From contig CM044489.1 of assembly GCA_024364805.1 (NCBI GenBank), positions 151,637,560-151,659,103 on the forward strand: a stretch of 21,544 nucleotides of DNA. Reading direction: 5' to 3'. Position 1 is the first letter of the stretch; every line of letters begins with the position of its first letter. Under the pieces are notes generated by a model that saw only the letters and a program-made list of their open reading frames with translations, made no database searches and was not told where the DNA came from. The stretch is from Euprymna scolopes (lineage: Eukaryota > Mollusca > Cephalopoda > Sepiida > Sepiolidae). The translations under genes were made by a program, and so were the position numbers. This document shows, piece after piece, positions 1 through 10,900 of this stretch.

Positions 1-310
1 CCATTTTTAATGTAGGCGCATATTCCATGCTCATGGTGATTTTGGGTGTCAGATTTGGATGTTAGAGTATCCTTTAATTACGCACTCATCTAGGGAAATA
101 GTATGTCTAATGCTAGTTTTGCTTAGGAATAATAGGTATTGTTTAGTCTTCAGTAATTGGGTTTCAACCTCTGGTAGGTTGAAATGTAGACCCCTGATAT
201 TGGAGAAGAAGACTTGGTTGTGGGAGTCTATGTTGGAAGTTGAAGTTCTGGGTTTAATCGTGTATTTTTTTCTAGAGACTTTTCATAATGGAGTTTTGGA
301 ATTTGTGGAA
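1..310 (-). mobile_element. LINE endonuclease-domain fragment (Jockey/CR1-type), runs off left edge
   Basis: Read on the minus strand, about 240 down to 1 encodes the start of an apurinic-type endonuclease domain of a non-LTR retrotransposon. The run SNIRGLHFNLPEVETQLLKT is followed by LLFLSKTS, then SLDECVIKGYSNI, then in another frame HEHGICAYIK. SNIRGL near the start and the LFLSETS-like block are typical of these endonucleases. At least one stop and one frameshift break it. The reverse transcriptase would lie left of base 1, outside the window. The upstream part (240-310) reads as low-quality coding sequence and the 5' boundary is not sharp. It may belong to the same family as LINE A, but the two share no overlapping region, so this cannot be tested here. 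Confidence 0.75.
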
Positions 311-331
311 CAGGTCGACAGATTTGGTTAG

Positions 332-1020
332 AGAAAGAAAATAAGAGAAAAAGAAATATTTTTTTTTGTAGTATATAAGGTAAAGCTGTAACAATTACCC
401 ACTAATATGGCACCAAGAATCCCCACCAGAATCTACTGCATGGTCCAGAATCCATTCATCAAATGGCAATACAGCAGCCCCAGTACTTTGCACTTGCTGA
501 TAGGACAGTGGTTAATTTAAGGTTCAGGTCCCTGACTATCAACTGGATAATGTCAGCCCAGATAAAACGTTTACCTCCAGCACTTTTATTAGCGACATGG
601 CCACAAGGATAGAAACAGAAAATTTCCATCTCGGGCTACTATTCACGCAAAAATACTGCCAACCTAGAATACAGCGTTTTCTTCTCCCTTTATCAGAAAA
701 ATCACTACTTGTAAATGAGGACTGACGGACAAATTAGAAGTGAACGTTACAGGAGCTGTCTACCAAGCAGACCTACCAATTCGAAGACGTTTGAGAATGA
801 CCCATTCTGGACAACTCTCTGATGCATTTCCATCAATGCTAACAAGCTGGAACACAAACCTCCAATTTCCTTAGATTTTTTTCTTTTATTTTTGTGTTGC
901 AATGAATACGCATTTCGTTTGCATCGTTCTTCACTCTTTCTCTGCCATTGTCTTATTTTAAAACTGACCATCAGCATCACCAACTCTACCAAGCTCTAAA
1001 ATTTTTATGTAATTTATTTT
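332..1020. other. Unassigned stretch of more balanced composition
   Basis: This stretch (best 380-880) is less AT-rich than its surroundings and lacks long homopolymers except near 355. No frame on either strand gives a protein I recognise. The 81-codon minus-strand frame at 747-992 has no family signature and no good splice context. It could be a decayed transposon, an old untranslated exon or unique DNA. Confidence 0.3.
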
Positions 1021-2385
1021 TTGGAAAAACAATCTGTTCTTTTGATTTAAACAATTTTCATATCAATAAAAAATGTCAAAAAAATTTTTTTTAGACATTT
1101 AGTTTTATATGCAGTTTTGACTCCAAAATCTGTTGTAATATCAAACCTATATCATATGTAGAAAACTACTATTGGAACTGTTGACTACAGCATGGTTGTC
1201 TTTAATGTGGACAAATACTTGAAGTATCTATTTTAATTAAATTCTCCCTCATCCAATTCATCGTTTTCAATCCTCTCCTAGTATTGCTCATCATTCAACT
1301 GACAATCTCATTGATCTTTATCTTTGAGTGATTCATTTGTATATAAAAAAAAATTGGATAAATTTATATTAGTGCGAATAAATTTCTGCATTACTTTCAA
1401 ATTGCTAAGCCAGGAATTAGAGTTGCTGCCTTTTATAAACAAATCAAGGAAGGGGCTAGCTAAGGAAGAGTGATAACTCTAAGTTTATATTTATTTATTC
1501 AAAAGAGTAGTGCTGTGAAGTTTATTTATTGTTTTCCCACAGTTTGTTTCTGTCTCGACATGTTTATAAAGATGTCGACTTGATGAATTTTCATTTCAGC
1601 ATTTCACTTTACTGTTGTTTTTTTTTTTGTTTTTTTTTTGTTTTTGTTTTTTCACTAAAATTTGGTTTGAGTAAAAATAACTTTTTTTAAGTAATCCTGA
1701 AACTTATTTAACTATCAATAATTTAGATGATTAAAATAGGAATTAACGAAAACCTGAACCCCTATACTGAAAATTGAACATAGGAAAATAATGAAACAGA
1801 ATAGTGAAAACTATCAGAAGTATACTAGCTGAAAAACTTTTAAAGCAGTCAAGTTAAAAATTTCTAGTGTGAACTGTAGTTGTATCTTTTCCAAAAATGC
1901 AATTTAATAAGTGTTTTTTTAATATATTTTATCTTGAATCTTTTGAAGTTATTTTATAATTTCAATAGAGATCATCATTATTAGAAATGATTTTCATTTT
2001 TAGTTTATCTACTGCCTTCTCAGTAATATAGTTTTGTTACTAAAAAAATTGTTTTTCCAATTGAAATTTATGTCTAAGTAGCTGGGCATTGCCTGGTCAT
2101 AAATATGATATTTTAATTTATGCAGATTGCGTATTTATTATTACAGAGCCAATTCTCTATTGATTATTATATTGTACCCAATGTATAAAAGTTAAAAACA
2201 AAATGACTTGAAAACCATCAGCTAGAATCGAAATCAAACATATAACACTCCAGCCTTAGTTGTTACCATTTAAGCTATCATCAGATGGATAAGAAATAGT
2301 TAAAAATGAACAGACTGTTACATATACATGTGTATTTGTGCATGCGTACAAGAGAACTTTAAGTTGATCTACACCTGCCAAGTTC

Positions 2386-2388
<3 letters not shown>
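1021..2388. other. AT-rich DNA without recognisable features
   Basis: I see no coding frame, RNA gene or repeat boundary here. The T-rich tract with scattered G at 1617-1652 is simple sequence. Confidence 0.5.
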
Positions 2389-2423
<35 letters not shown>

Positions 2424-2600
2424 TTTTGACCCCCGAGCTGGCTTTTACTGGCTAAAAACTTATAAAAGAATGGTCCACAAAAATTGCAATCATTTGATGC
2501 ACTGCTCTGTGACCATGCCTCTCTAAGAAGATGCAGTTTGAAAAAATGTAGACGTACACAAATTAGATTTGTAGTACATATATCATTAGAACCCACTACA
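2389..2600 (-). repeat. Possible antisense retroposon with poly(A) tail
   Basis: An uninterrupted run of about 30 T at roughly 2389-2419 directly abuts a less AT-rich stretch up to about 2600. Read on the minus strand this is a body followed by a poly(A) tail, as expected for a retroposed sequence. The adjoining minus-strand frame stays open for about 55 codons before the tail (it includes HLLREAWSQSSASNDCNFCG), but I do not recognise it. No A/B box is convincing. It could be a LINE 3' end, a processed pseudogene or simply a T microsatellite. Confidence 0.3.
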
Positions 2601-4107
2601 GCCTTCTATTTTATGTCAAATTTTTCCAAGGCATAATCACCACTGCAATATATTTTCAGGATTTTTGAAAGTTATCACTTTCATCTATGCACCATATTTA
2701 TGACTGTTCTCTTGTCTTTAAGAATAGGACTAATTTTATAATATTCATAGAGACTATATAGTGTGCACCAAATAAAAAAAATCCTTTTTTTTTATTTTAT
2801 TTCACATAAAAATAAAAATAAATCGCTTGTCACCAAAACTAGTGACCTAACTTGAAACACCTCGGGTGAAAAAATTGCACATTCATAAAGAAAAATGGTT
2901 AAATGTTGTTTGCATCCAAATGTTATCAAAATAAAGAATAAACGAGTTAAAATTAAAGGGCAGTTCATTATATTTATCCATTTTCATATGCTAAAACTCA
3001 TTAATAATACCTACTATAACGGAATGCACTCGCACTCTTATGTGCATATGTATGCACTTTATTTTTATGCGTGATATTTAATATAGGCATAAATATAATA
3101 TGAAGGGAGGTCACTATTTTTATTACTTACCTCTCTTGTGTGTGAATGTACCATATTACAAATTTTTAGCATTATAGTTGGATACATTACATAATAATTT
3201 AATTCAATACAGCAGATATATTACTAAATCACTCAAGAGTCTGAAGAAAATTTGAGAATACATTTAGAAAATTAAAATTTGGATGAATTGCTTTTTAGAA
3301 ACTTTATTTATTCATTTTTTTTGCTAAATCTAATGTATTGTAGTTTCTAAATGCTGTGATAAAGATTTAGCATTCTTCTTGAGCTGATTTAAAACCAGGG
3401 TTGAAGTGTTGGTTAACTTATTTCAATCTCCAAAGAATTAGCAGGCATTCTGAATATTGGAAGATTTTACAGTAAAGAATGTGGAGCAAAATTTTTTGAA
3501 ATCCTAGGAACCAGTCTGAATTTTTAGGAGCCGGAATAAAACCTTAAATGGTCAGACCCTGCAATCCAGATTAAAACATTTAATCTATTGCAAGATGGAA
3601 TTTAAGAAGTAAGTCTCCTTACTTAGAGATTTTCAGCTATGATACTTGTTCTTTTTTTTTCTTATATATATATATATAAATTTTTTTTTTTTAACATATA
3701 AACAATTTTATGGATTTGTTTGAAACAGTTGAGTTCTGAGCAATGAGTGGTACTGTCTGCTATTCTGCTATAGTTTGTTGTCACCTGTTAGACTGAGTCG
3801 AAGGTTTCAGAGTTATTCACTCAAAGTTTTAAGCTATCCTTAGCCAAACTTGTAAAGCATGACACGCTATTTAAATGTGCTGGACAACTGCATTTTGTCA
3901 GAGCTGGTTTTGTGTGCAAACAACAATACCGTAATGAAAATGGGATTCCGGATGGAGGCCCCTGTAAAGTCCAAGAGAACAGTTGAAACAAAGTTAGTTG
4001 AACAGCCTATACCAAGATCTCAAGACTGTTGGACTTCATCTTGCCTAAGTCTTTGATCGTGTATTATATATCGTGGTTGAAAATCCTGTACGAGTTTTGC
4101 TTTGCAG
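2601..4107. other. AT-rich DNA without recognisable features
   Basis: Mostly low-complexity A/T sequence, with a short TA run near 3663-3678. The part from about 3730 to 4107 is less AT-rich and borders the candidate exon. A 65-codon plus-strand frame at 3859-4056 has no recognisable motif. Confidence 0.4.
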
Positions 4108-4203
4108 GATAAATGCAGAAGAAAATCATGGGCAATTTTATGGACTGTGTCATGCCAAAACACAATCCAGTGAAGACAAACTTGTATTTTGTCCATAGCT
4201 TAG
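4108..4203 (+). CDS. Candidate first coding exon of an unidentified host gene
   Basis: The segment is bounded by a good acceptor (pyrimidine-rich GTTTTGCTTTGCAG ending at 4107) and a consensus donor, GTAAGT, from 4204. Inside are two in-frame ATGs (4113 and 4128), with an in-frame TAA just before the first. From 4128 it reads MGNFMDCVMPKHNPVKTNLY then FVHSL and ends one base into the next codon (phase 1). MGN with a nearby Cys would suit N-myristoylation plus palmitoylation, but that is inference. I do not recognise the protein. Caution: another frame is open from 4049 to a stop at 4196-4198 and also looks protein-like (it contains NAEENHGQFYGLCHAKTQ), so the true frame, if any, is not settled. 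GC content is above the surroundings. Confidence 0.3.
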
Positions 4204-5538
4204 GTAAGTCTGGGTTTATACTATTAGCAATATCCCCTGGCCATTAAACGCTTTAGGTAATCACAGATTTCCAAGGGAGGGGGGGGGTCACTAAAATGTT
4301 TATATTTTAAAAGCTAAAGTATTTTAAGTTCTCAAAATACCATGATTTTTTTTTGTATGGATTAATAAATAATAATCTACATGATATAGTTAACAAGTTT
4401 TAAGCAAATCTAGTTATAAAAATGCTAACGCCATTAAATGGCTACTTTAATCACTTTTTTAAAGCACCATTGCTTCTTTTAATAGTTTGTTATTCCTGTT
4501 TTTGGAATTTGTTTATGAAACTTGGAATTCAATATGGTAAATTTCATTGCTTAATCTTGTGTTTTAACAAAGCTATAACATTTTTTACTGCAAAAGTAGG
4601 GTAAAAATAAAATGTGACGAAACACGTATAGTTTTAAAAGAGGAAAAATATCCAATCATATGAGGCACAAAAATAACTTATTTTTAGTAAGATTTAAAAA
4701 TATTTTATTTATTTTTTTTTTTTTAGATCATCCAGCTCTTTCTATTTATGGCATTATTGAGATATTTTAAGCATTTGTATTCCTATTAATACCTTTTGTG
4801 AACTAGTGCATAAACATAGTAGATTTGACTGGATTTGCTCATTTTAGTCGCCATTGGTATCTATTAGATTCCCTTCTACTTGACCATAAACAAAAACAAA
4901 TTTTACATTCCTATTCATTTTAATACTTGTAATGGATGAGCTGTGGAAAATAATTGTGCAAATACTTCTCTTAAAGCCTTATACTCTTCCACATTTGCTT
5001 TTTTTAATCATGAACTGAGTAAGAATGTAGCTCTTCCAGATTTGCTTCCCATCCCAAAAATGATACTTTTATTGACGGGCAAAAACATTTTCACTTTCAA
5101 AAAAATTTATGGAAATTTATTGGTCAGTGTTTACAAACAAAAGTAAATTATTTTTTAAGAAAGCATAAAGGAATATTATTTCTGTTTTTAGTGACCTTTA
5201 TGAAAATTTAGACAGTAAACAATTTTAATTTTTACATACTATGGAAAAGCAGTTATTTTAATCTGTCAAAATGAAATTTGTTAGACCTGAAAAATGAAGG
5301 AAAATATATACAATTTTTTTGTCATAAGTGATGGAAAATAATGGATTTTTTATTAGCTTGATTGATCTTTTGTAAAAAATGTAAATTCTTGTAAACCTTT
5401 TTCTTTATATTGATCATTTGAATAATAGCCAGTTTTTTTTTTTTAATGTTTTACGTTACAACAAACTGTCTTAAATCCTATGATAAATTAGTCTTATTTG
5501 AAGATGATTGAAAGGAAACTGGAATTTTATCATTTCAG
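4204..5538. other. AT-rich DNA between the two candidate exons
   Basis: If the exons are real this is an intron of 1,335 bp running from GTAAGT to TTTCAG. It holds a G run near 4279-4287 and T runs, and no coding frame I would support. Confidence 0.35.
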
Positions 5539-5610
5539 TAATTATAGGATCAACTGGACTTTCGAAGAGGAATTTCCAAAACCACCTGGCAAATATATCT
5601 GATGAACTAG
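5539..5610 (+). CDS. Candidate internal coding exon (72 nt), same unidentified gene
   Basis: The acceptor ATTTTATCATTTCAG ends at 5538 and a plausible donor, CTAG/GTGCAAG, starts at 5611. Entered in phase 1, as the 4108-4203 exon leaves it, the frame is open throughout: VIIGSTGLSKRNFQNHLANI then SDEL, ending again in phase 1. At 72 nt it preserves frame whether included or skipped. A second frame reads NYRINWTFEEEFPKPPGKYI and then stops, so the coding assignment is not unique. Joined to the preceding exon, the segment FVHSLVIIGSTGL is mildly hydrophobic. I cannot name a family. Support rests on splice sites, phase match and locally higher GC. Confidence 0.28.
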
Positions 5611-6726
5611 GTGCAAGAGATTCAAACAATTGTATTTTTAAAGAGACGATTAGAATCTTAAAAAGATCTCTTGGTTAGATAGAATATGTGAGAAAGTGGA
5701 TCAATGTCTGGCATCCAGTAGGATACCCCATTCCTAACTTGAACAAACTAATCTATATAATTATAAAACTCAAATAACCTTGTAACAAGTGATGTAACCC
5801 ACTTTTCAGTTTACGACATAGGGTTGCGCATGCGTGCATAAACATTAACCCATAACAACGTAAACAAATAAACAAATCGCTTCTTTTGCAGATTTTGACC
5901 TGCGCACTGAAATATTAACGTTATTATTTCGAAATTATTATTTAACATGGGAAGAGTGGGGGGTGTTTTGTAACTATACTGTCGCTATTTTCTTACAACC
6001 AAACAACTTTAACCCATTGACAAACATAAGAACAATTGTAGTAAAGCCAAGACCACTACTACTCTCTATCCGTCTCTTTTCCTTCCTTCTTTTTTTATTT
6101 TTTGTTTACACTTGTAGATACAAAATAGCTGTGTGAGAACGGTGAATTTGTTGACACATTTACTAGTCTGTTTCAATATTAGTTTTATTTTATTTATTTA
6201 GGTATTATTTTTTTGCTACAGGTTTTATTAATTATTTTTTTTAGATTTTAAGTTTCTATAACTTGGTTGAAGGATTCCAATATGGGTTTTTCATTCTTAT
6301 ATTTCTCATCGGTAGGTTCATGTGCGTTTTTACTGCTAAATGACTTTCATCAGCGTTCGATTCGTAGGAAAATCATGTTTAATTTTCGATTTTTGAGCAA
6401 TTATTTGGAAAAATATGTAACTTTACACGAATAGGGAAGATTTTTTTTTTCATGTTTGCGTGATCCATCCGTGATTTTTCATTTTAATATAATTTCATAG
6501 AAATGTTTCTGTTATGTCAAAAAAAAAAACTATTTTCTTTACGTCACAAGTGTCATGCTCATACATGAATTCCATAGCTAATATAACATACTGACCCAAC
6601 GGGTCATGGGTAGTCTAATAAGTATATAAATGTCTAAATGAATAACAATGTTTTAAAAATGGCACAAATTTCTAAAAGAAACTGAGTTTTAAAACAAAAG
6701 ATTTTTCAGTTTCTGAGTGTTTCCGA
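5611..6726. other. AT-rich DNA with one dispersed-repeat fragment
   Basis: No coding sequence seen. The segment 5917-5985 is an inverted relative of 9910-9990 (listed separately). The rest, including T runs near 6085-6110 and 6440 and an A run near 6520, shows nothing recognisable. Confidence 0.4.
5917..5985 (+). repeat. Dispersed repeat, inverted partner of 9910-9990
   Basis: It contains ATTAACGTTATTATTT, then AACATGGG and GGGGGTGTTTTGTAACTATACTG. The reverse complement of 9910-9990 carries the same blocks in the same order (AATAACGTTATTATTT, AACATGGGGAAG, GGGTGTTTTTTGTTAACTATTCTG). Similarity is clear over roughly 70-80 bp and fades outside. The partner lies inside the 2.5-kb TIR element, so this may be a fragment of a related copy. 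Confidence 0.6.
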
Positions 6727-7384
6727 TGTGCTGAGTGCTCGGCATAGCCCAAGTGTTTGGAGGTGTGTGTTCAGAAAAAAAAAAAAAAAAAAAAAATGAT
6801 AGTAGGCAGGCAGTCTTGAACCCATGACGCAAAGGTTGAAAAGAAGGTGAAAAAAAATCTGATGTTTTACCACTACTCCATGATGCGACTGGAAGTCTAA
6901 AGTGTTCAAATTTAACATAGTCAATGAAAAACAAAAAATGACTTGCAGAAATGGCATTGCTTTTAAACCTCCTACGAAAGAAAATTAGACACAAGGTTGT
7001 TTTTAATGTGTGTGTGGGGGCAGCTTCTCCAAAAAGGGGCCACTCTGGCAGTATCCAAATAAATAGTAATTGTCTCAGTATGAAGGGTTTCCCCTACATT
7101 GACCAAGAACCAATTACAGAACAGATACTACCCAGCCCGAAGGCCAGGCGGTTGCATTCAAATGATTTCACTTTATTTATATGGAAAAGAGAAACACTGG
7201 AGATGATGGCATGCTGGGAATTTTGTTTAACTCGATCAAAATGTCCGTTTGCGAATGCAAGATATTATGATCTGGAAAGTATGCGAAAACTTCTCGCGAA
7301 ATCTAACCGACGCGAGAAGCCCGATGCAAAAAGCTTTTCGTGGATATACACAAAAGCTTGCGCTCATTTTGCCTTTTATATATT
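6727..7384 (+). repeat. Tandem array unit 1 (about 658 bp)
   Basis: First of four head-to-tail related units. The head is a diverged form of the unit start (CTCGGCATAGCCCAAGTGTTTGGAGG compared with ACCCGGCATTGCCCGAGTGTTATGAGG in unit 4), followed by GTGTGTGT and a run of about 22 A. Then come an antisense tRNA-like block (6806-6889), a middle sharing GGAGTTTCCCCCACATTGA-like and CAATTGTCT blocks with unit 2, and a tail ending TTTTGCCTTTTATATATTAGACTAGC that leads straight into unit 2. The 146-codon plus frame at 6951-7391 lies inside the repeat, is not conserved in the other units and is not a gene. Confidence 0.75.
6806..6889 (-). other. Antisense tRNA-like block in unit 1 (Pol III A/B-box type)
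   Basis: On the minus strand an A-box-like ATGGAGTAGTGGTAAAACATC is followed about 45 nt later by a B-box-like GGGTTCAAGAC. The block occupies the same relative position in units 1, 2 and 4. Each copy is too diverged and too long between the boxes to be a working tRNA. Confidence 0.5.
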
Positions 7385-7933
7385 AGACTAGCAGGCTGGC
7401 CAGCGTTGCCCGGGTGTTTGTAGGTGTGTGTAGGGGGGGGTTAACAAAAAAAAAATGTTTGGTAAGTAGTTTGGATCGGACCCGGAACTTTTAGGCGAAG
7501 GTGGAAAAGAAAGCGTGACAAAAAAAACCTGACAACTTACCAGTCGCCCGCGAAGGGAGAGTAATTAAACTGAGTTCAAATTTAACGATTGAAAAGTGAA
7601 ATTGACAGGTGTGCGATTTTAATGATCACGCCATAGAAGTTCCGCAATTAACTTTTACTGTGGGGTAGTTATTTTGGTTTTGTTTCCCAACTTTTTGTTT
7701 CGCCAAATTGTTGGAGGGGAAACCAGCTTCCCATAAAGAGGAGTGTCCATATGAATAGCAATTGTCTGATATAAGGAGTTTCCCCCACATTGATCAAACG
7801 CCCATTGCTTTCTGGATGTTCCCGGCATGAAGGTCGGGAACCGCACCTTTGCTTCAGATCAATTTTGCTTTTATACAAGAAAGGTTTTTTTTTATACGAA
7901 AAAGCTGAACAAACACGTAAGAAGCTGAATTTT
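7385..7933 (+). repeat. Tandem array unit 2, left part (interrupted by LINE A)
   Basis: It begins GACTAGCAGG and then has GCGTTGCCCGGGTGTTTGTAGG and GTGTGTG, the unit signature. A G run, an A run, an antisense tRNA-like block and the CAATTGTCTGATATAAGG / TTTCCCCCACATTGATCAA section follow, then TTTATACGAAAAAGCTGAA as in unit 3. At GAATTTT (7927-7933) the unit stops at the poly(T) of an antisense LINE. The rest of the unit resumes at 11072. Confidence 0.8.
7466..7553 (-). other. Antisense tRNA-like block in unit 2
   Basis: The minus strand shows an A-box-like CGGGCGACTGGTAAGTTGTC and, about 50 nt on, a B-box GGGTCCGATCC. It corresponds to 6806-6889 and 11837-11922. Confidence 0.5.
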
Positions 7934-8419
7934 TTTTTTTTTTTAATTACATTTTCACCCCCAAACAAGGCACATTGCCACTTTGATGTAGGGGCTGCTA
8001 TCAGGGACATAAGCTACAGGGGTACTATGTAGGGAGTTGGGCAGCAAAATGTCGGTTCACGTTACACTTGAACTTCTGCATGTCAGTACAGTTGGGGAAG
8101 CAGGGACCCGAAAGGGAATTCCAAAGTCTAGCGGTTCTGGGGAAGAAACTACTGGAGTAGAAGGCTCTCTTACATCTAGGGATCTCTACTGTGAAGGGGT
8201 GGGATTTAGCTGCTTGTCGGGTTTGGCGGGGATATTTACGTCAAGGAGGTACAACTGCTTGCAGTTCATCGAAGCAGTCACCAGTAAAGTACTTGTAGAA
8301 CAGGCAGAGGGATGCAACATTTTGTCCATGGAACAGAGGCTGACGCTTAGATGATAGTTCAGGACCTATCAGGTTGGCGACTCTCTTTTGAACCTTGTCT
8401 AGGAGCGAGAGACTAGTAG
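7930..8419 (-). mobile_element. LINE A, 3' part: end of the RT open reading frame, 3' UTR and poly(A)
   Basis: Minus-strand translation gives SLLDKVQKRVANLIGPEL, then GQNVASLCLFYKYFTGDCFD, KSHPFTVEIPRCKRAFYSSS, FFPRTARLWNSLSGPCFPNC and KFKCNVNRHF, then a stop. This is the C-terminal region downstream of the reverse-transcriptase core in Jockey/CR1-type LINEs. One internal stop (after VVPP) interrupts an otherwise well-kept frame, so this copy is fairly young. A 3' UTR with AAAGTGGCAATGTGCCTTGT precedes about 15 A (T at 7930-7944). The plus-strand copy at 17299 has the matching AAGTGGCAATATACCTTGT. The plus-strand frame at 8037-8354 is merely its antisense. Confidence 0.9.
8413..8419. repeat. 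7-bp target duplication, left copy (CTAGTAG)
   Basis: It matches 10913-10919 exactly. Taking one copy as the original, the LINE A frame reads through in register as VGASATSLSLLDKVQ. The neighbouring A makes an 8-bp reading (ACTAGTAG) also possible. Confidence 0.85.
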
Positions 8420-8431
8420 TAGCATTACAAG
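8420..8431 (+). repeat. Left terminal inverted repeat of the 2.5-kb element
   Basis: TAGCATTACAAG; perfect inverted match to 10901-10912. Similarity beyond 12 bp is weak. Confidence 0.85.
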
Positions 8432-9352
8432 TTGATGTTTTCTTTTTAGATAATTGTTATTTTATCAACTTGCATGAAAAGAGCTATGTAAAAGATACTT
8501 AAAACCGTTTGAATTCTGCAAATACCATCAGTAGTTTAAAAGTTATGAGAATTTTAAGTGCCAAAATTTATGCTTTTCTGTGGACATTTTTCTGTAGAAA
8601 AAGTGGGCTAAATTACGGACCTCAACATTTTAAGAAATTCGGTAATTTCGCCACCATTTATTTATTTTTCAAGCTATTCTCATGAAATTTGTCAGTCTTA
8701 TGTAAAATTGTGTGCTCTTTCTGATTATGTAGTCAAATCTAATGTATCCCTTTACCATAAGCCATGAATTATAAATTCAGATGTACAAATTTCAATTTTT
8801 AAAAAACTGGCGCATGGTATCATACAGTGGGTGTCTATTCATGAACAAATCTAAGTATTATAGTGGTATTTAAATATAGCTTTATTGTGAATAGGCATTT
8901 TCCTGCCTCCTCACCAAAGGAGAGCTTAATCTTGGGTGTAGCCATTGAATGCCTAAAGAGCATTCATGGCCGATATTTACTACTCCCTTCAAAGAAAAAA
9001 AATGGAGTAGATATGAATTAATCTCAGAAATATATCAAAGAAAAATTTTCATATAGATTTTGGATTTCTGTAAAAGATGGAAATTCCCATAGTCGACCAG
9101 AATTTATGCATTTTGGGACCAGTCCAATTGTTAATTTTGTTAATCCTTTCTATCTGGCACAAAATATACCCCTATATTCTGCGATGCAACCCTAAATCGT
9201 ACTTTACATGAATCCTCGATGTAACTTTCACAGTGCCAGGATACCAGGAATCCTGATAAGCAACGACTATATATCACCAGTTGATGGTATTTTTTGTCAT
9301 TTCTATTCTGTTGTTTTACTGAAAATTCAATTATGTAAACAAAGAAATAAAA

Positions 9353-9720
9353 CGGTAATTTTTTTACCTTGTTTCTATCTTAACATTTAAAATTACTTCT
9401 ATAGGTTTTAAGGTATGCTGAAAACGAATATCGCATTCAAATTTCTGCAAATAAATAAGAATATTGAACAATGTCATTTCTTATGTTATCGCTGGTGGCC
9501 ATCTTGATACGCGCAAGCACAACCCCGAGAAACTATGCACAAACGCGCATACCAAGATGGCCACCAGCAACAACGTAAGAAATGACATTGCTTAATACCT
9601 GGAAAGCTACTTATTTGCGGAAAATTTAAATGCAATATTCGTTTTCAGCATACTCGAAAACCTTTAAAGGTAGTCATTTTAAAGAAAACTATTATGGTGG
9701 GAACAAGGTAAAAATTTACA
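9353..9720. repeat. Foldback with arms of about 160 bp
   Basis: Left arm about 9353-9514 and right arm about 9545-9720 are imperfect inverted repeats around a 30-bp loop. The innermost 24 bp are nearly perfect (left GCTGGTGGCCATCTTG; right complement GCTGGTGGCCATCTTGG). Other paired blocks include AATGTCATTTCTTA, GTATGCTGAAAACGAATAT and TTTTTACCTTGTT. The arms differ by small indels, so this is an old hairpin. It may be a MITE nested inside the TIR element or that element's own core. Confidence 0.85.
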
Positions 9721-9909
9721 AAATGCATCACAATGAAATTCTTTATCGAACCGCCTAATTATTCATATTATTATTATTATTATTATTTAGATATCCTCAG
9801 TTAAAAAAAAAGGGCTTGTTTTACAGATTCGAAAAAATAGTCTTGACAATGGATTAAAAATAAATTAAAGTTTCACGATATCTTTTTTTATTTAATTGTT
9901 AAGTAAAAG

Positions 9910-9992
9910 TACAGAATAGTTAACAAAAAACACCCTTCCTTCCCCATGTTAAGAATGGGTTTCTAAATAATAACGTTATTATTTCAACATGG
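9910..9992 (-). repeat. Dispersed repeat, inverted partner of 5917-5985, with an 18-bp palindrome
   Basis: AATAATAACGTTATTATT at about 9975-9992 is a perfect palindrome. Together with the flanking AACACCC...CCCATGTT blocks it matches the reverse complement of 5917-5985. Confidence 0.6.
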
Positions 9993-10900
9993 TAGCATAA
10001 GTGCACAAGTACCTTTTATTTGTTATGCTTTTTTGTTTTTTTGACCACTAAAAAACACAATTCTACAAATAAGTAATTAAACGCATGTACTTAGTACTTT
10101 TTGTCGTTTTTTAACACTTTTAGTGCACGTGTACTGAAAGCGTTAAAAACAACAAAATAGTATTGTTTGGAAATCAAATTTGAAAAACTTGAAAATAATT
10201 TTTTTTAAATTGACGAACTCAGAATAAAAAATGACTAGTCTAGTAAGACGAAAGCAGAAACGGTTTTCTGTTTTTAAGAGAATGCTTTAGTCAGCTCAGC
10301 GCATGATGCGCTTAGTGACTGTTTTTCCGTAAGCGAATTTGATTTCTATAAAAGATAACATTTGAAATAAAATTCCGCGCAATTAATAATTATCAAATAT
10401 TTACATATTATACATGAAAATAATTCTGAAACTATTATTTATATGAAAATGGATGATATATGCAGATTTATCTCATCAATTTTGAAATATTCTTCGTCAA
10501 CTTTGCTCGTTCGTAACTTTGCTTCCTATCGTCATAAAAATAAAAAATCAAATACCAGTAGAGATGGACTTCTTTGTTTATATAGCCTGTAAAATTTCAG
10601 CTGTATCCAATCAAATTTAACCCCGCGCATGTGTCTCCAAACGTAAAGTATAAAATGAAAACATTGAAAAAAGTGTTTCCCTTTTTGTCATTTTTTTTAC
10701 CAAGTTTTCATTTTTAACTTGGAGCATAAAAACATTGAACGCATAAAAGAAAAATAAATTAACATCATTGAAATGCTTATTTTATTCTCTGTCCATCAAT
10801 GTAATTCTTTTAAAAACTGACCAACAAATAAAAAAGATATGACTTGTTGAAGCACATTAGGTATGTAATATTGCCTATGTCCACGAAAATACAGCATACG

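Noticed and set aside
59-331. 90-codon plus-strand open frame
   Set aside because: It is the antisense of a LINE endonuclease domain.
3532-3610. Possible untranslated exon with a GTAAGT donor
   Set aside because: A TTTTTAG acceptor and GAA/GTAAGT donor exist, but the acceptor is weak and nothing else supports an exon.
6951-7391. 146-codon plus-strand open frame
   Set aside because: It lies wholly within tandem unit 1, is not open in units 2-4 and has no domain signature.
8037-8354. 105-codon plus-strand open frame
   Set aside because: It is the antisense of the LINE A C-terminal coding region, which gives a clear protein on the minus strand.
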